64,000 bases of DNA from Herminiimonas arsenicoxydans (GTDB taxonomy: Bacteria; Pseudomonadota; Gammaproteobacteria; Burkholderiales; Burkholderiaceae_D), in the NCBI GenBank assembly GCA_000026125.1, contig CU207211.1, positions 3,100,001-3,164,000 on the forward strand, written 5' to 3'. Shown piece after piece: positions 20,459 through 34,023 of the stretch. The notes beneath the pieces are model-generated. The model had not been told where the DNA came from and did not search any database. It saw only the letters and a list, made by a program, of their open reading frames with translations. The translations under genes were made by a program, and so were the position numbers. Numbering within the stretch: the stretch's first letter is position 1; the number at the start of each line of letters is the position of its first letter.

Positions 20459-22567
20459 TTACTTGGGCGCTTTCGATGTGACGATTGCATCGATCACGTT
20501 TTTAGGCGCTTCCGAGTAATGCTTGAATTCCATCGAGTAGGTTGCACGACCTTGTGTTGCGGAACGCAACGATGTCGCATAACCAAACATTTCGGACAAT
20601 GGCACTTCAGCTTTAATGATCTTGCCGCCACCGCCAGCAATTTCATCCATACCCTGAACCATGCCGCGACGTGAGGACAAATCGCCCATCACGGTACCAG
20701 CGTAGTCTTCTGGCGTTTCAACTTCGACTGCCATCATCGGCTCCAGAATAACTGGGCTCGCTTTACGGCAACCGTCTTTGAATGCCATCGATGCAGCCAT
20801 ACGGAACGCGTTTTCGTTCGAGTCAACGTCATGGTAAGAACCGAAGAACAGGGTAACTTTGACGTCAACCACCGGGTAACCTGCGAGCACGCCCGAGGTC
20901 AGTGTTTCACGCACACCTTTTTCAACTGCAGGGATGTATTCGCGTGGAACCGTACCACCCTTGATCGCGTCAACGAATTCAAAACCCTTGCCCGGCTCTT
21001 GCGGTTCGATTTTCAGAACCACGTGACCATATTGACCACGACCACCGGATTGCTTGACGAACTTGCCTTCGATTTCTTCGCATGTTTTACGAATGGTTTC
21101 GCGGTATGCAACTTGCGGCTTACCGACGGTCGCTTCCACGTTGAATTCACGCTTCATACGATCGACAATAATATCCAGATGCAACTCGCCCATACCGGCG
21201 ATGATGGTCTGACCCGATTCTTCATCGGTACGCACGCGGAACGATGGATCTTCAGCGGCCAGACGATTCAGCGCCAGGCCCATTTTTTCCTGATCAGCCT
21301 TGGTTTTTGGCTCAACTGCCTGCGAAATAACCGGCTCAGGGAAGACCATGCGCTCCAGCACGACAAATGCCTTGTCATCACACAGAGTATCGCCAGTGGT
21401 AGTGTCTTTCAGACCCACGACAGCAGCGATGTCGCCAGCACGCATCTCCTTGATTTCTTCGCGCTGATTTGCCTGCATCTGAACGATACGGCCGATACGC
21501 TCTTTCTTCTCTTTCACCGAGTTCAACACGGTATCGCCCGAATTCAGGGTGCCAGAGTAGCAGCGGATAAAGCACAATTGACCAACGAATGGATCGGTAG
21601 CGATTTTGAAAGCCAATGCCGAGAATTTCTCGCCATCTTCCGCCTTGCGAACAATCGGCTCGTCCGACTCATTCAAACCAGGAACTGGCGGAATGTCAAT
21701 CGGGGACGGCAGGTAATCAATCACCGCGTCCAACATCGCTTGCACGCCTTTGTTTTTGAAAGCAGTACCGCACATCATTGGCACGATTTCATTGGCGATA
21801 GTGCGAGTGCGCAACGCAGCCTTGATTTCGGCCTCCGACAAGTCACCCTCTTCCAGGTACTTGTTCATCAACTCTTCTGATGCTTCAGCAGCTGCTTCCA
21901 CCATGTTTTCGCGCCACTTCTGCGCTTCAGCCAGGAGGTTGGCAGGAATCTCGCCGTATTCGAACTTCATGCCTTGGGAAGCTTCATCCCAAATGATCGA
22001 CTTCATTTTAATCAAGTCAACCACACCAAAGAACTGGTCTTCCGCACCGATAGGTACCTGGATAGGCACAGGATTAGCCTTCAGACGCGCACGCATTTGC
22101 TCGTACACTTTAAAGAAGTTCGCGCCGGTACGATCCATCTTGTTGACGAATGCCAGACGTGGAACCTTGTACTTGTTGGCCTGACGCCAAACAGTTTCGG
22201 ATTGCGGCTGTACGCCACCGACTGCACAATAAACCATGCACGCGCCATCCAGTACGCGCATCGAGCGCTCAACTTCAATCGTGAAGTCAACGTGGCCCGG
22301 CGTATCAATGATGTTGATATGGTGCGCAGGCAGGTTGTTTGCCATACCTTTCCAGAAGCAGGTAACTGCTGCGGAAGTAATGGTAATGCCACGCTCTTGC
22401 TCCTGCTCCATCCAGTCCGTCGTTGCCGAACCTTCATGGGTCTCACCCAGCTTGTGGTTTACACCTGTGTAAAACAGGACACGCTCGGTGGTAGTGGTCT
22501 TGCCGGCATCAATGTGAGCCGAGATACCGATATTGCGGTAACGCTCAATGGGGGTCTTGCGGGCCAT
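20459..22567 (-). CDS. fusA: Elongation factor G
   Basis: Translocation GTPase of 702 residues. G-domain motifs are [15 protein letters not shown] near residue 17, [15 protein letters not shown] near 88 and [10 protein letters not shown] near 142. The remaining four domains continue to full length. It sits between rpsG and tuf. Confidence 0.98.
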
Positions 22568-22695
22568 GATTAATCCAATATCTCTTTAACGAACAAAACC
22601 GAGCGTCATTTTCAATAAATGAGGTGCCCGGTTCCGAACAATTTATATAAGTAGACAAGCGCCCACGCATTTCTGTGGGGCAACTATTTAATTCA

Positions 22696-23166
22696 TTAGA
22701 AGCGGAAGTGCGAGAACGCTTTATTCGCTTCAGCCATACGATGCACTTCATCGCGCTTCTTCATTGCACCGCCGCGGCTTTCCGCAGCTTCGAGCAATTC
22801 ACCAGCGAGACGTTGCGGCATCGATTTTTCGCTGCGCTTGTTTGCAGCTTCGCGCAACCAACGCATGGACAAAGCCATACGACGGACAGGACGAACTTCA
22901 ACAGGCACCTGGTAGTTTGCACCACCAACACGACGAGATTTCACTTCAACCAGCGGCTTGCAGTTAAGGATTGCAGCTGTAAATACTTCCAGCGGATCCT
23001 TGCCTGACTTGGTCTGGATATGCTCAAACGCACCGTAGATGATGTTTTCTGCGACCGATTTCTTACCGGACAACATCAACACGTTAACGAACTTGGCAAC
23101 ATCAACATTACCGAATTTCGGATCTGGCAGTATGTCCCGCTTGGGAACTTCACGACGACGTGGCAT
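22696..23166 (-). CDS. rpsG: Small-subunit ribosomal protein S7
   Basis: Primary 16S 3'-domain binder of 156 residues, [19 protein letters not shown]. The start at 23166 fits the family; five upstream codons in frame are rejected. In E. coli S7 controls the str operon; the 136-base gap upstream holds a hairpin (23274-23292), but I cannot assign it that role. Confidence 0.97.
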   Translation of the reverse strand: MPRRREVPKRDILPDPKFGNVDVAKFVNVLMLSGKKSVAENIIYGAFEHIQTKSGKDPLEVFTAAILNCKPLVEVKSRRVGGANYQVPVEVRPVRRMALSMRWLREAANKRSEKSMPQRLAGELLEAAESRGGAMKKRDEVHRMAEANKAFSHFRF

Positions 23167-23273
23167 TTCGATTCCTTTCAATCTTCAGTTGAGGCGCAGC
23201 AACAGATTTGCCGCACACTCGCGGACAGTCATCATAACCATCCACTTACTCGGCCCATTAGGGACCGACACAA

Positions 23274-23292
23274 TTTCGCGGAGGCCGCGAAA
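23274..23292 (-). other. Hairpin between rpsL and rpsG
   Basis: TTTCGCGG (23274-23281) pairs with CCGCGAAA (23285-23292) around a three-base loop, starting ten bases after the rpsL stop. Confidence 0.45.
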
Positions 23293-23302
23293 ATACAGTT
23301 AA

Positions 23303-23686
23303 TTACTTCTTGCCAGCTTTTGCACGCTTGGTACCGTACTTCGAACGCGCTTGCTTACGGTCTTTAACACCTTGAGTATCCAAAGCGCCGCGAACCATGT
23401 GATAGCGCACACCCGGCAAATCTTTTACACGACCACCGCGCAACAGCACGACGCTATGTTCTTGCAGGTTATGGCCTTCACCACCGATGTACGAAATTAC
23501 TTCGAAACCGTTGGTCAAACGCACTTTGGCGACTTTACGCAGAGCCGAGTTAGGCTTCTTTGGAGTCGTGGTGTAGACGCGGGTACATACGCCGCGTTTT
23601 TGCGGGCTGTTTTCCAGCGCCGGCGATTTGCTCTTGACGCGTGCAGAAACACGCGGCTGGCGAATCAGTTGATTGATGGTTGGCAT
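23303..23686 (-). CDS. rpsL: Small-subunit ribosomal protein S12
   Basis: Decoding-centre protein of 127 residues, [20 protein letters not shown]. The lysines of [13 protein letters not shown] and of GGRVKDLPG, the usual positions of streptomycin-resistance substitutions, are wild type. It is the first gene of the str-S10-spc-alpha chain, with a near-consensus promoter about 195 bases upstream. Confidence 0.98.
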
Positions 23687-23880
23687 CGCTCTATATCCAG
23701 CTAATACAACATTAATAATACGAACCCGAAAACGGTTGTTCGGGGACTAAAGAATCATTGCGGAAGAATGTAATTCGACGCACGCCTCGATCGGCAGAGA
23801 AGGAAAACGCGCAAGGGGTTGCGAAGAAGCAAGACCAAAGAGCGTTTAAGCCCAGCAGAGCTTAAAATCGAGAACTCGCG

Positions 23881-23909
23881 AGTATAGCCCCGTACACTCT
23901 AGCAGTCAA
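23881..23909 (-). promoter_or_regulatory. Sigma-70 promoter of the str operon (rpsL)
   Basis: On the minus strand TTGACT (23909-23904) and TATACT (23886-23881) are separated by exactly 17 bases. The predicted leader is about 190 bases and includes the small hairpin TTAAGC/GCTTAA. The 428-base gap 23687-24114 otherwise holds only the rpoC terminator and no convincing gene. Confidence 0.75.
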
Positions 23910-24055
23910 CAATTGTATTGAAGGCTGCGCTGCAATTTCATTGTGAAATGAGGGCAATTTCATAGCAAGCACGATAAACATTGCATAAAAACTTTGTTTT
24001 TTGTCATGAAAAAACTTATGACAATATCTTTATAGTAATGAAACAATCATTGTGC

Positions 24056-24092
24056 AAAGAAAAACGGCATCGGGATTTCTCCCGATGCCGTT
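24056..24092 (-). terminator. Intrinsic terminator of the rpoBC operon
   Basis: A perfect 13-bp stem AACGGCATCGGGA/TCCCGATGCCGTT (24063-24075 with 24080-24092) is followed on the minus strand by TTTTTCTTT. It starts about 20 bases after the rpoC stop. Confidence 0.9.
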
Positions 24093-24114
24093 CAATACTT
24101 GAATTACGCTTGGC

Positions 24115-27100
24115 TTATGAAGCGTCAGTATCGCTGTCAGGCGTACTGGAGATATCAGCAAACTGCGCTTCCGCTTCGGCTGCGCGAGCAGCTTTCTCCG
24201 ACTGCAGCAATGCCGTACGCTCTTCCGCTTCCCACGATTCCTTTTCCTTGCGTGCACGGTGGAACGCAAGGCCGGTACCGGCCGGGATCAGACGACCAAC
24301 GATCACGTTTTCTTTCAGGCCACGCAAACCATCGCGCTTGCCCATGATCGCAGCTTCGGTCAGGACACGTGTAGTTTCCTGGAACGATGCAGCAGAGATG
24401 AAGGAGTCGGTCGACAGCGATGCCTTGGTAATACCCAGCAACACGTTTTCGTAGGTTGCAGGGATCTTGCCTTGGGCAATCACGCGATCGTTTTCGTCCA
24501 GCAATTCCGAACGTTCGACTTGTTCGCCCACGATGTAATTCGCATCGCCGGCATCAACCACTTGGACGCGACGCAACATCTGGCGCACGATGACTTCGAT
24601 GTGCTTGTCGTTGATCTTCACGCCTTGCAAACGGTACACGTCTTGCACTTCGTCGACGATGTAACGTGCCAGCGCTTCGATACCCAACAAACGCAGAATG
24701 TCTTGTGGATCAGCTGGGCCGTCAACAATCATCTCGCCCTTGTTCACAACCTGGCCGTCATGTACCAGCACTTGCTTGTCCTTGGTGATCAGGAACTCGT
24801 GCTTGTTGCCGTCCATGTCTGTGATTTCCAGACGTTGCTTGCCTTTGGTTTCTTTACCGAACGCAACCGTACCGGTGACTTCTGCCAGCATGCCGGCATC
24901 TTTCGGCGAACGCGCTTCGAACAACTCGGCAACACGCGGCAGACCACCGGTGATGTCACGTGTTTTTTGCGATTCGGTCGGAATACGTGCCAGCACTTCA
25001 CCGACGGTAACTTGCTGACCGTCCTTGACAGTGATCAGCGCACCAACCTGGAAGCCGATCGTCACTGCGTGTTCGGTACCGGCGATTTTGACTTCTTCGC
25101 CTTGTTCATTCAGCAGTTTGACCTGTGGACGAACGGTTTTGGTAACCGAGCCGCGACGTTTCGCATCGATAACGACCAGAGTCGACAGACCGGTGACTTC
25201 ATCGATCTGACGTGCAACGGTCGAACCTTCTTCGACGTTCTCGAATTTCACCGTACCGGTGTATTCGGTAATGATAGGACGGGTCAACGGATCCCATGTT
25301 GCCAATGCAGTACCGGCCTTGATGACCAGACCGTCTTTGACGATCAGGGTCGCGCCGTACGGTACTTTATGACGTTCACGCTCCCGGCCGAGGTCATCCG
25401 TGATCAGCACTTCGCCGGAACGGGAGATGACGATCTGACCGCCTTTTCCGTTGGTGACGTAACGCATGGTCGCAGTGAAGCGTACGGTACCGTTCGATTT
25501 GGCTTCCACCGACGAAGCAACTGCCGCACGCGACGCCGCTCCACCAATGTGGAAGGTACGCATGGTCAGCTGGGTGCCTGGCTCACCGATCGATTGTGCC
25601 GCGATAACACCGACTGCTTCACCGGCGTTGACCATCGAACCACGACCCAGATCACGGCCATAACACAGAGCGCACAGGCCGAAGCGCGTGTCGCAAGTCA
25701 ATGGCGTGCGTACTTTTACTTCATCGATGCCGAGGCGTTCGATTTCTTCAACCATGTCTTCGTCCAGCAAGGTGCCGGCCGCGTACAGGGTTGCCTGTGT
25801 TTCAGGATTGACAATGTCGTTCGCAGCAACGCGACCCAGGATACGGTCACGCAATGCTTCAATGACTTCACCGCCTTCGACCAGCGCTTTCATCGAGGCG
25901 CCGTTCGAGGTGCCGCAATCATCTTCGATCACAACCAGATCTTGTGTCACGTCGACCAGACGGCGTGTCAGGTAACCCGAGTTCGCTGTTTTCAGCGCGG
26001 TATCGGCCAGACCTTTACGCGCACCGTGAGTCGAGATGAAGTACTGCAACACGTTCAGACCTTCGCGGAAGTTCGCGGTGATCGGCGTTTCGATAATGGA
26101 ACCATCCGGTTTCGCCATCAGGCCACGCATACCGGCAAGCTGGCGAATCTGTGCTGCGGAACCGCGCGCACCGGAGTCGGCCATCATGTAAATCGCGTTG
26201 AACGATTCTTGTGTTGTTTTGGTGCCATCACGTTTGGTGACGTCTTCAACCTTGAGTTGATCCATCATGGCCTTGCCGACGTCGTCGCCGGCCTTGCCCC
26301 AGATATCCACCACTTTGTTGTAACGTTCGCCAGCGGTAACCAGACCGGACGAGTATTGCTGTTCAATCTGTTTGACTTCGCCTTCGGCGGTCGCAATGAT
26401 GTCGACTTTTTGCGATGGAACGAGCATGTCGTCGACGCAAATCGAGATGCCGGCACGCGTTGCCAGACGGAAGCCCGATTGCAGCAATTGATCAGCGAAT
26501 ACTACCGTAGCGCGCAGACCGCACTTACGGAAGGACAGGTTGATCAGGCGCGAAATTTCTTTCTTTTTCAGCGCGCGGTTCAATACGGAGAACGGCAAGC
26601 CTTTAGGCAGAATTTCGGACAGGATCGCGCGACCGACGGTCGTTTCGTAACGAGTTACCGTTTTTTCGAATTCGCCGGTTTCGACGTTCTTCGGATACTC
26701 GGTAATACGTACGGTGATACGCGTTGCCAGTTCAACTTCTTTGTTGTCGTAGGCGCGGATGACTTCGGACACGTCCGGGAACATCATGCCTTCACCCTTG
26801 GCATTGATCGCTTCGCGAGTCGCGTAGTACAGACCCAGCACGATATCTTGCGAAGGAACGATCGATGGTTCGCCGTTCGATGGGAACAGGATGTTGTTCG
26901 AAGCCAGCATCAAGGTGCGTGCTTCCATCTGTGCTTCGATCGACAGTGGAACGTGGACCGCCATTTGATCGCCGTCAAAGTCGGCATTAAACGCAGCGCA
27001 GACCAATGGGTGCAATTGAATTGCCTTGCCTTCGATCAGGACCGGTTCAAACGCCTGGATACCAAGACGATGCAAGGTAGGTGCGCGGTTCAGCATGACC

Positions 27101-28359
27101 GGATGTTCGCGGATCACGTCTTCCAGAATGTCCCACACAACCGGTTCTTGGATCTCAACCAGTTTTTTCGCAGCCTTGATGGTCGTTGCCAGACCCATCA
27201 ATTCGAGCTTGTTGAAAATGAATGGCTTGAACAATTCCAAAGCCATCAATTTCGGCAAACCGCATTGATGCAGTTTCAATTGCGGACCCACGACGATCAC
27301 GGAACGACCCGAGTAATCGACGCGTTTGCCCAGCAAGTTTTGACGGAAACGACCGCCCTTGCCTTTGATCATTTCTGCCAGTGACTTCAGCGGACGCTTG
27401 TTGGCGCCAGTCATCGCTTTACCGCGACGGCCGTTATCCAGCAGCGAATCGACCGCTTCCTGCAACATGCGTTTTTCGTTGCGGGTGATGATTTCCGGTG
27501 CGCGGAGTTCCATCAGACGCTTCAAACGGTTGTTACGGTTGATGACGCGGCGATACAGATCGTTCAGATCGGAAGTTGCGAAACGGCCACCATCCAGCGG
27601 CACCAATGGGCGCAGTTCTGGCGGCAACACCGGCAACACTTCCATGATCATCCAGTCAGGCTTGATGCCCGAACGTTGGAACGCTTCCAGCACTTTCAGG
27701 CGCTTGGCGTATTTCTTGATCTTGGCCTCGGATTTGGAATCTTTCAATTCCTGGCGCAGCATCTCGGCATCGCGATCGATGTCGATGGCGCGCAGCAATT
27801 CACGGATGCCTTCGGCGCCCATGAATGCGGTGAAGTCGTCGCCGAATTCTTCGTATTTAGCTGCGTAATCGTCTTCCGACATGATCTGGCAACGCTTCAG
27901 CGGCGTCATGCCTGGATCGGTAACAACGTAGGCTTCGAAATACAGGACGCGTTCGATATCCCGCAATGTCATGTCGAGCACCATGCCCAGACGGGATGGC
28001 AGCGATTTCAGGAACCAGATATGCGCGGTTGGCGATGCCAACTCGATGTGGCCCATGCGTTCACGACGCACTTTGGCCAATGTGACTTCAACGCCGCATT
28101 TTTCGCAGATAACGCCGCGGTGTTTCAGCCGTTTGTATTTGCCGCACAGGCATTCGTAATCCTTGATAGGGCCAAAGATTTTTGCACAGAACAGGCCGTC
28201 GCGCTCGGGCTTGAACGTACGATAGTTGATGGTTTCCGGCTTCTTGACTTCGCCGTAGGACCACGAACGGATTTTTTCCGGGGACGCCAGACCAATTTTG
28301 ATCGCGTCGAATTGTTCGTTTTGCTGAACTTGCTTGAATAGATCGAGCAGTGCTTTCAT
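24115..28359 (-). CDS. rpoC: DNA-directed RNA polymerase subunit beta'
   Basis: 1414 residues, full length. The N-terminal zinc site is visible in [19 protein letters not shown]. The catalytic magnesium motif NADFDGDQM follows in the double-psi barrel. The trigger loop/bridge region includes [21 protein letters not shown]. It is the last gene of its operon, 252 bases after rpoB with a hairpin in the gap. Confidence 0.98.
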   Translation of the reverse strand: MKALLDLFKQVQQNEQFDAIKIGLASPEKIRSWSYGEVKKPETINYRTFKPERDGLFCAKIFGPIKDYECLCGKYKRLKHRGVICEKCGVEVTLAKVRRERMGHIELASPTAHIWFLKSLPSRLGMVLDMTLRDIERVLYFEAYVVTDPGMTPLKRCQIMSEDDYAAKYEEFGDDFTAFMGAEGIRELLRAIDIDRDAEMLRQELKDSKSEAKIKKYAKRLKVLEAFQRSGIKPDWMIMEVLPVLPPELRPLVPLDGGRFATSDLNDLYRRVINRNNRLKRLMELRAPEIITRNEKRMLQEAVDSLLDNGRRGKAMTGANKRPLKSLAEMIKGKGGRFRQNLLGKRVDYSGRSVIVVGPQLKLHQCGLPKLMALELFKPFIFNKLELMGLATTIKAAKKLVEIQEPVVWDILEDVIREHPVMLNRAPTLHRLGIQAFEPVLIEGKAIQLHPLVCAAFNADFDGDQMAVHVPLSIEAQMEARTLMLASNNILFPSNGEPSIVPSQDIVLGLYYATREAINAKGEGMMFPDVSEVIRAYDNKEVELATRITVRITEYPKNVETGEFEKTVTRYETTVGRAILSEILPKGLPFSVLNRALKKKEISRLINLSFRKCGLRATVVFADQLLQSGFRLATRAGISICVDDMLVPSQKVDIIATAEGEVKQIEQQYSSGLVTAGERYNKVVDIWGKAGDDVGKAMMDQLKVEDVTKRDGTKTTQESFNAIYMMADSGARGSAAQIRQLAGMRGLMAKPDGSIIETPITANFREGLNVLQYFISTHGARKGLADTALKTANSGYLTRRLVDVTQDLVVIEDDCGTSNGASMKALVEGGEVIEALRDRILGRVAANDIVNPETQATLYAAGTLLDEDMVEEIERLGIDEVKVRTPLTCDTRFGLCALCYGRDLGRGSMVNAGEAVGVIAAQSIGEPGTQLTMRTFHIGGAASRAAVASSVEAKSNGTVRFTATMRYVTNGKGGQIVISRSGEVLITDDLGRERERHKVPYGATLIVKDGLVIKAGTALATWDPLTRPIITEYTGTVKFENVEEGSTVARQIDEVTGLSTLVVIDAKRRGSVTKTVRPQVKLLNEQGEEVKIAGTEHAVTIGFQVGALITVKDGQQVTVGEVLARIPTESQKTRDITGGLPRVAELFEARSPKDAGMLAEVTGTVAFGKETKGKQRLEITDMDGNKHEFLITKDKQVLVHDGQVVNKGEMIVDGPADPQDILRLLGIEALARYIVDEVQDVYRLQGVKINDKHIEVIVRQMLRRVQVVDAGDANYIVGEQVERSELLDENDRVIAQGKIPATYENVLLGITKASLSTDSFISAASFQETTRVLTEAAIMGKRDGLRGLKENVIVGRLIPAGTGLAFHRARKEKESWEAEERTALLQSEKAARAAEAEAQFADISSTPDSDTDAS

Positions 28360-28573
28360 GTATCACTCCAGTTGGCGTGAAAAAACGCTTGATGATGAGA
28401 AGGTTGCGTCGGCGCTGCTTTAAACCCTGTTCGCATGGGCGGGAGAGCTGAGCGGGTAAGAGTAACTTCCACACTGAGTTCCGCGCATACCGGGACAGAC
28501 GACACTTCCAGAAACTGCTATTGCCTAGCTATTTTCTACTACGCTTGCTTCATTACTAAATTCAGTCAGCAAA

Positions 28574-28601
28574 GGGAAGAGCAACTATCATTGCTCTTCC
28601 C
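28574..28601 (-). other. Hairpin between rpoB and rpoC
   Basis: GGGAAGAGCAA (28574-28584) pairs with TTGCTCTTCCC (28591-28601), an 11-bp stem ten bases after the rpoB stop. Only three T follow on the minus strand, so this is probably a weak attenuator or processing site. Confidence 0.5.
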
Positions 28602-28611
28602 TCGCCTTACA

Positions 28612-31600
28612 TCAGTCGCGTTCCAGATCGATGTCGATACCCAGCGAGCGGATTTCCTTAACGAGAACGTTGAAGGATTCCGGCATGCCGGCGTCGATGA
28701 CGTGGTCGCCCTTGACGAGATTTTCGTACACTTTGGTACGGCCATTCACGTCATCGGACTTGACGGTCAACATCTCTTGCAAGACGTAAGACGCGCCGTA
28801 TGCTTCCAGCGCCCAGACTTCCATCTCACCGAAGCGCTGGCCACCGAACTGAGCTTTACCGCCCAGTGGTTGTTGCGTAACCAGCGAGTAAGGACCGGTC
28901 GAACGTGCATGCATCTTGTCATCAACCAGGTGATGCAGTTTGAGGTAATGCATGTAACCGACGGTTACTGTACGTTCAAACGCTTCACCGGTACGACCGT
29001 CATACATGGTGACCTGGTTCTTGGAAGCAGTCATGCCCAATTGCTTGGCAATGTGATCCGGGTAAGCCAGATCCAGCATGCGACGGGTTTCGCCTTCATC
29101 AGCACCGTCAAACACCGGCGTTGCGAATGGCACACCGTTCTTCAGGTTGCTCGCCAGTTCCAGAATTTCTGCATCGCTGAAACTATCGAGATCCTCTGTC
29201 TTGCCGGACTCGTTATAGATTGCAGCCAGGAATTTGCGCAACTCGGCAATCTGCACTTGCGTGTTCAGCATTTCGCCAATACGCAAGCCCAGACCTTTAG
29301 CTGCCCAGCCCAGATGGACTTCCAGCACCTGACCAACGTTCATCCGGGATGGAACGCCCAGCGGATTCAATACGACGTCCGCTGGTGTACCGTCAGCCAT
29401 ATGCGGCATGTCTTCGATAGGCAGAATGCGCGATACCACACCCTTGTTACCGTGACGACCCGCCATCTTGTCGCCGGGTTGCAGACGACGTTTGACTGCC
29501 AGATAAACCTTGACCATCTTCTGTACGCCTGGCGGCAATTCATCGCCCTGCGTCAGTTTCTTGCGTTTTTCTTCAAATGCCAGATCGAACTGGTGACGTT
29601 TTTCAGCGATCGATTCCTTGATCGCTTCCAAGGCGTTGGCCGATGTGTCGTCGGAAGGACGAATATCGAACCAGTGGTATTTGTCCAGATCGGCCAAATA
29701 CTCAGCAGTGATTTTCGTGCCTTTGGCGATTTTCTTGGGGCCGCCGTTGACGACCTTGCCGACCAACATTTTTTCCAGACGCTGGAATGCGTCACCTTCA
29801 ACGATACGCAACTGATCGTTCAAATCCAAACGATAGCGTTGCAGTTCGTCGTCGATAATCTGTTGTGCACGTTTGTCGCGCGGAATACCTTCACGCGTAA
29901 ACACTTGCACGTCGATCACGGTGCCGACCATACCGGACGGTACGCGCAACGATGTATCTTTTACGTCGGATGCTTTTTCGCCGAAAATTGCGCGCAGCAG
30001 TTTTTCTTCCGGTGTCAGTTGGGTCTCGCCTTTAGGCGTTACTTTACCGACCAGAGTGTCGCCAGCGGTGACTTCTGCACCGATGTAGACGATACCGGAT
30101 TCATCCAGACGCGCCAGCTGGTTCTCAGCCAGGTTCGAGATATCACGGGTGATTTCTTCGGCGCCCAGCTTGGTGTCACGTGCAACAACCGACAACTCTT
30201 CGATATGAATCGAGGTGTAACGGTCATCAGCCACAACTTTTTCAGAGATCAGAATCGAATCTTCGAAGTTGTAACCGTTCCATGGCATAAACGCGACCAG
30301 CATGTTCTGACCCAGAGCGAGTTCGCCCAAGTCAGTCGATGCACCGTCAGCGATGACGTCATGTTTTGCAACGCGATCGCCAACTTGCACGATAGGACGT
30401 TGGTTGATGTTCGTATTTTGGTTCGAACGGGTGTACTTGATCAGGTTGTAGATATCAACACCGACTTCACCGGCTTGTGCTTCATCGTCATTGACGCGAA
30501 TCACGACACGGCCTGCATCGATGTAATCAACGATACCGCCACGCAATGCCTGAACGGTAGTACCCGAGTCGACTGCAACGGTACGTTCGATACCGGTACC
30601 AACCAGAGCTTTTTCCGGACGCAGGCAAGGAACTGCCTGACGTTGCATGTTGGCGCCCATCAATGCACGGTTCGCATCATCGTGTTCGAGGAACGGAATC
30701 AGCGAAGCAGCAACCGACACAACCTGGCCTGGCGCAACGTCCATATACTGAACGCGTTCCGGCGATACCAGTATCGTTTCGCCGGCTTCACGTGCAGAAA
30801 CCAGTTCATCGGACAACATGCCAGCTTTATCGATAGTCGCATTCGCCTGAGCGATGATGTAACGGCCTTCTTCAATCGCGGACAGATAGTCGATCTGATC
30901 GGTGACCTTGCTGCCTTCAACTTTACGATATGGAGTTTCCAGGAAACCGTATTCGTTCAGACGGGCGTACAACGCCAGCGAGTTGATCAGGCCAATGTTC
31001 GGGCCTTCAGGTGTTTCGATCGGGCAGACACGACCGTAGTGAGTCGGATGCACGTCACGCACTTCAAAGCCGGCGCGCTCACGAGTCAAACCGCCAGGTC
31101 CGAGAGCGGAGACGCGACGTTTGTGCGTGATTTCCGACAATGGATTGGTTTGATCCATAAACTGCGACAACTGCGACGAACCGAAGAATTCACGGATCGC
31201 GGCCGAGATAGGCTTGGAGTTGATCAGGTCATGCGGCATCAGGTTGTCGGCTTCGGCTTGGCCGAGGCGTTCCTTGACAGCACGCTCGACACGAACCAGA
31301 CCGGCGCGGAATTGGTTCTCAGCCAATTCGCCGACGCAACGTACGCGACGGTTACCCAGGTGATCGATATCATCGACTTCGCCGCGACCATTGCGCAACT
31401 CAACCAGAATCTTGATCACGGCCAGCACGTCTTCGTTAGACAAAGTCATGTCGCCAGTCAACGAATCGCGGCCGATACGACGGTTGAACTTCATGCGGCC
31501 GACAGCCGACAGATCGTAACGATCCGGGTTGTAGAACAAGCCGTTGAACAATGCTTCAACCGAATCTTCGGTTGGCGGCTCGCCTGGACGCATCATGCGA

Positions 31601-32718
31601 TAGATCGCGACTTTTGCCGCCATCTGGTCGTTGGTGTCGTCCATACGCAAGGTTTGCGAGATGTAGCCGCCTTGATCCAGATCGTTGGTATACAGAGTCT
31701 GAATGTGGCTGATTTTGCCTTCGCGCAAACGTGCCAGCAGATCATCTGTCAATTCATCATTGGCGCTGGCAATTACTTCACCAGTATCTGCATCAACGAT
31801 GTTTTTCGCCAGAATGCGGCCCAGCAGGTAATCTTCCGGTACCGAAATCTGCTTGATGCCTGCAGCTTCAACATCGCGCACGTGCTTGCTGTTGATACGC
31901 TTGTCTTTTGCGACCAGCACTTTCCCGGCTTTGTCGGTGATATCAAAACGGGCCACTTCGCCGCGCAGGCGTTCCGCCACAAATTTCATTTCAGCGCCAT
32001 CAGCATGCAGAGTGAAATCATCGAAAACAAAGAAGTTTTCAAGGATTTGCTCCGGCGTCATGCCGATTGCCTTCAACAGGATCGTGACAGGCATCTTGCG
32101 ACGACGATCGACGCGGAAGAACAAAATGTCTTTCGGATCGAATTCGTAGTCCAGCCATGAACCGCGGTAAGGAATGATACGTGCCGAAAACAGCAACTTA
32201 CCGGACGAGTGCGTCTTGCCGCGATCATGTTCGAAGAACACGCCTGGCGAACGATGCAGCTGCGACACGATAACGCGTTCGGTACCGTTGATCACGAAAG
32301 AACCGGTGGAAGTCATGAGCGGCAATTCGCCCATGTAGACTTCCTGTTCTTTCATTTCCTTGACGACTGGCTTGGTCGGCGATTCCTTATCCAGGATCAC
32401 CAGGCGCACCTTAGCACGCAGAGGCGACGCGTACGTCAATCCACGTTGTTGGCATTCCTTGATATTGAACGGCGGATCGCCGAGCACATACGACAAGAAT
32501 TCGAGACGCGCAAAACCATTGTGCGAAACGATAGGAAAAATAGACGTGAAGGCAGATTGCAAGCCTTCGTTTTTGCGTTGGGACGGTATTTTGTCTTCTT
32601 GCAAAAAGTCATGATACGACTCGAGCTGGGTCGCCAGCAGGAACGGAACGTTGTGAACGTTAGCACGTTTCGCGAATGATTTGCGAATGCGCTTTTTCTC
32701 AGTAAATGAGTAGTGCAT
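28612..32718 (-). CDS. rpoB: DNA-directed RNA polymerase subunit beta
   Basis: 1368 residues from the ATG at 32718 ([15 protein letters not shown]), which has GGAG five bases upstream; a GTG two codons earlier is rejected. The rifampicin pocket reads [20 protein letters not shown] followed by [11 protein letters not shown], wild type at the usual resistance positions. It follows rplL by 286 bases that contain hairpin-like sequence but no gene. Confidence 0.98.
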   Translation of the reverse strand: MHYSFTEKKRIRKSFAKRANVHNVPFLLATQLESYHDFLQEDKIPSQRKNEGLQSAFTSIFPIVSHNGFARLEFLSYVLGDPPFNIKECQQRGLTYASPLRAKVRLVILDKESPTKPVVKEMKEQEVYMGELPLMTSTGSFVINGTERVIVSQLHRSPGVFFEHDRGKTHSSGKLLFSARIIPYRGSWLDYEFDPKDILFFRVDRRRKMPVTILLKAIGMTPEQILENFFVFDDFTLHADGAEMKFVAERLRGEVARFDITDKAGKVLVAKDKRINSKHVRDVEAAGIKQISVPEDYLLGRILAKNIVDADTGEVIASANDELTDDLLARLREGKISHIQTLYTNDLDQGGYISQTLRMDDTNDQMAAKVAIYRMMRPGEPPTEDSVEALFNGLFYNPDRYDLSAVGRMKFNRRIGRDSLTGDMTLSNEDVLAVIKILVELRNGRGEVDDIDHLGNRRVRCVGELAENQFRAGLVRVERAVKERLGQAEADNLMPHDLINSKPISAAIREFFGSSQLSQFMDQTNPLSEITHKRRVSALGPGGLTRERAGFEVRDVHPTHYGRVCPIETPEGPNIGLINSLALYARLNEYGFLETPYRKVEGSKVTDQIDYLSAIEEGRYIIAQANATIDKAGMLSDELVSAREAGETILVSPERVQYMDVAPGQVVSVAASLIPFLEHDDANRALMGANMQRQAVPCLRPEKALVGTGIERTVAVDSGTTVQALRGGIVDYIDAGRVVIRVNDDEAQAGEVGVDIYNLIKYTRSNQNTNINQRPIVQVGDRVAKHDVIADGASTDLGELALGQNMLVAFMPWNGYNFEDSILISEKVVADDRYTSIHIEELSVVARDTKLGAEEITRDISNLAENQLARLDESGIVYIGAEVTAGDTLVGKVTPKGETQLTPEEKLLRAIFGEKASDVKDTSLRVPSGMVGTVIDVQVFTREGIPRDKRAQQIIDDELQRYRLDLNDQLRIVEGDAFQRLEKMLVGKVVNGGPKKIAKGTKITAEYLADLDKYHWFDIRPSDDTSANALEAIKESIAEKRHQFDLAFEEKRKKLTQGDELPPGVQKMVKVYLAVKRRLQPGDKMAGRHGNKGVVSRILPIEDMPHMADGTPADVVLNPLGVPSRMNVGQVLEVHLGWAAKGLGLRIGEMLNTQVQIAELRKFLAAIYNESGKTEDLDSFSDAEILELASNLKNGVPFATPVFDGADEGETRRMLDLAYPDHIAKQLGMTASKNQVTMYDGRTGEAFERTVTVGYMHYLKLHHLVDDKMHARSTGPYSLVTQQPLGGKAQFGGQRFGEMEVWALEAYGASYVLQEMLTVKSDDVNGRTKVYENLVKGDHVIDAGMPESFNVLVKEIRSLGIDIDLERD

Positions 32719-33004
32719 GGACACTCCGTGAGTGACAGGGAAGGATAGAGAATTCAGGATTCAGGCTGCATTGCCGAGTTGCAATAAAACACAACTCGAA
32801 ACATTGAAACCTCAAGTCTCTGCCCTTGGACCAGTCGGTCGAACAACACACCAGATTACATCAAGTCAATCAAGCCTGCTGACAACCACATTTTTTAATC
32901 CAAAAACGACAAAGGAGCCAAAGCCGAACCACCCTTTCGGGCAGTTCCATGCTTTGACTCGGGCGCTGCCAATAAAACTATTAACGCGCGCAGATAAAAC
33001 CAAA

Positions 33005-33379
33005 TTACTTGATTTCCGCTTTCGCGCCAGCTTCTTCCAGCTTTTTCTTAGCTGCTTCAGCATCTGCTTTCGAAACGCCTTCTTTCAAAGGTTTCGGTGC
33101 AGCATCAACCAGATCCTTAGCTTCTTTCAAGCCCAGACCGGTGATTTCACGCACTGCTTTAATCACGCCAACTTTGTTCGCGCCGAAATCAGCCAGGATA
33201 ACGGTGAATTCGGTTTGTTCTTCAGCAGCAGCGCCACCAGCTGCGCCGCCAGCTGCAGGAGCAGCCATTGCAGCAGCGGATACGCCGAATTTTTCTTCGA
33301 ATGCCTTAACCAGGTCATTCAGTTCCAGAACTGTCAGGTTGCCTACGGCTTCCAGGATGTCGTCTTTGCTAATTGCCAT
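33005..33379 (-). CDS. rplL: Large-subunit ribosomal protein L7/L12
   Basis: Stalk protein of 124 residues. An N-terminal dimerisation helix is followed by an Ala/Gly-rich hinge ([16 protein letters not shown]), then the factor-binding domain with [20 protein letters not shown]. It lies 95 bases after rplJ; that gap holds two small GC hairpins. Confidence 0.98.
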   Translation of the reverse strand: MAISKDDILEAVGNLTVLELNDLVKAFEEKFGVSAAAMAAPAAGGAAGGAAAEEQTEFTVILADFGANKVGVIKAVREITGLGLKEAKDLVDAAPKPLKEGVSKADAEAAKKKLEEAGAKAEIK

Positions 33380-33474
33380 TTGAAACTCCTAAATTTTTTC
33401 AATAATTACATCTGATTGGTACTGACGCGAAGCGTCGAAACAAGAGCGCAGGGCCGCACGCATGCGGCAGCCTG

Positions 33475-34023
33475 TTATTCCGCTGCTGCTTCGGTAACTT
33501 CGGCGACTGGCTCTGCTGCAGCTGCAGGCGTTTCGCCTTCAGCTTTTTTAGCAGCAAGAGCAGCCAAACCACGCGTAAAGCTCGCAACCGGAACCAGCAT
33601 CATGCCCAAGACTTGGGCCAGCAGGACTTCACGGCTAGGAATATTTGCCAATGCAGTAACAGCCGCTTTATCAAGCGTCTTGCCTGCATAGTTACCTGCC
33701 TTAACAACCAGTTTGTCGTTTGTTTTAGCAAAGTCACTGATGACTTTAGCTGCAGCAACGGCATCATCCGAGATCGAATAGATCAGCGGACCGGTCATTT
33801 CAGAAGCGAGATCGGCAAATGCGGTACCTTCAACGGCACGACGAGCGAGTGTGTTTTTCAACACGCGCAAGTAGACGCCCTGGTCCCGCGCTTTGGCGCG
33901 CAGTTGTGTCAAGTGACCAACCTGGATGCCACGATATTCGGCCACGACGATAGTCTGTGCCGTTGCTACCTTGGCAGAGATTTCGGCGACTACGGCCTTT
34001 TTGTCATTCAGATTGAGACTCAA
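33475..34023 (-). CDS. rplJ: Large-subunit ribosomal protein L10, TTG start
   Basis: Stalk base protein of 182 residues. The family N-terminus [19 protein letters not shown] is preceded directly by TTG at 34023, and a perfect GGAGG lies six bases before it. No suitable ATG exists nearby, and the open frame up to 34083 encodes nothing like L10, so I call TTG as the start. A 314-base leader separates it from rplA. Confidence 0.94.
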   Translation of the reverse strand: MSLNLNDKKAVVAEISAKVATAQTIVVAEYRGIQVGHLTQLRAKARDQGVYLRVLKNTLARRAVEGTAFADLASEMTGPLIYSISDDAVAAAKVISDFAKTNDKLVVKAGNYAGKTLDKAAVTALANIPSREVLLAQVLGMMLVPVASFTRGLAALAAKKAEGETPAAAAEPVAEVTEAAAE

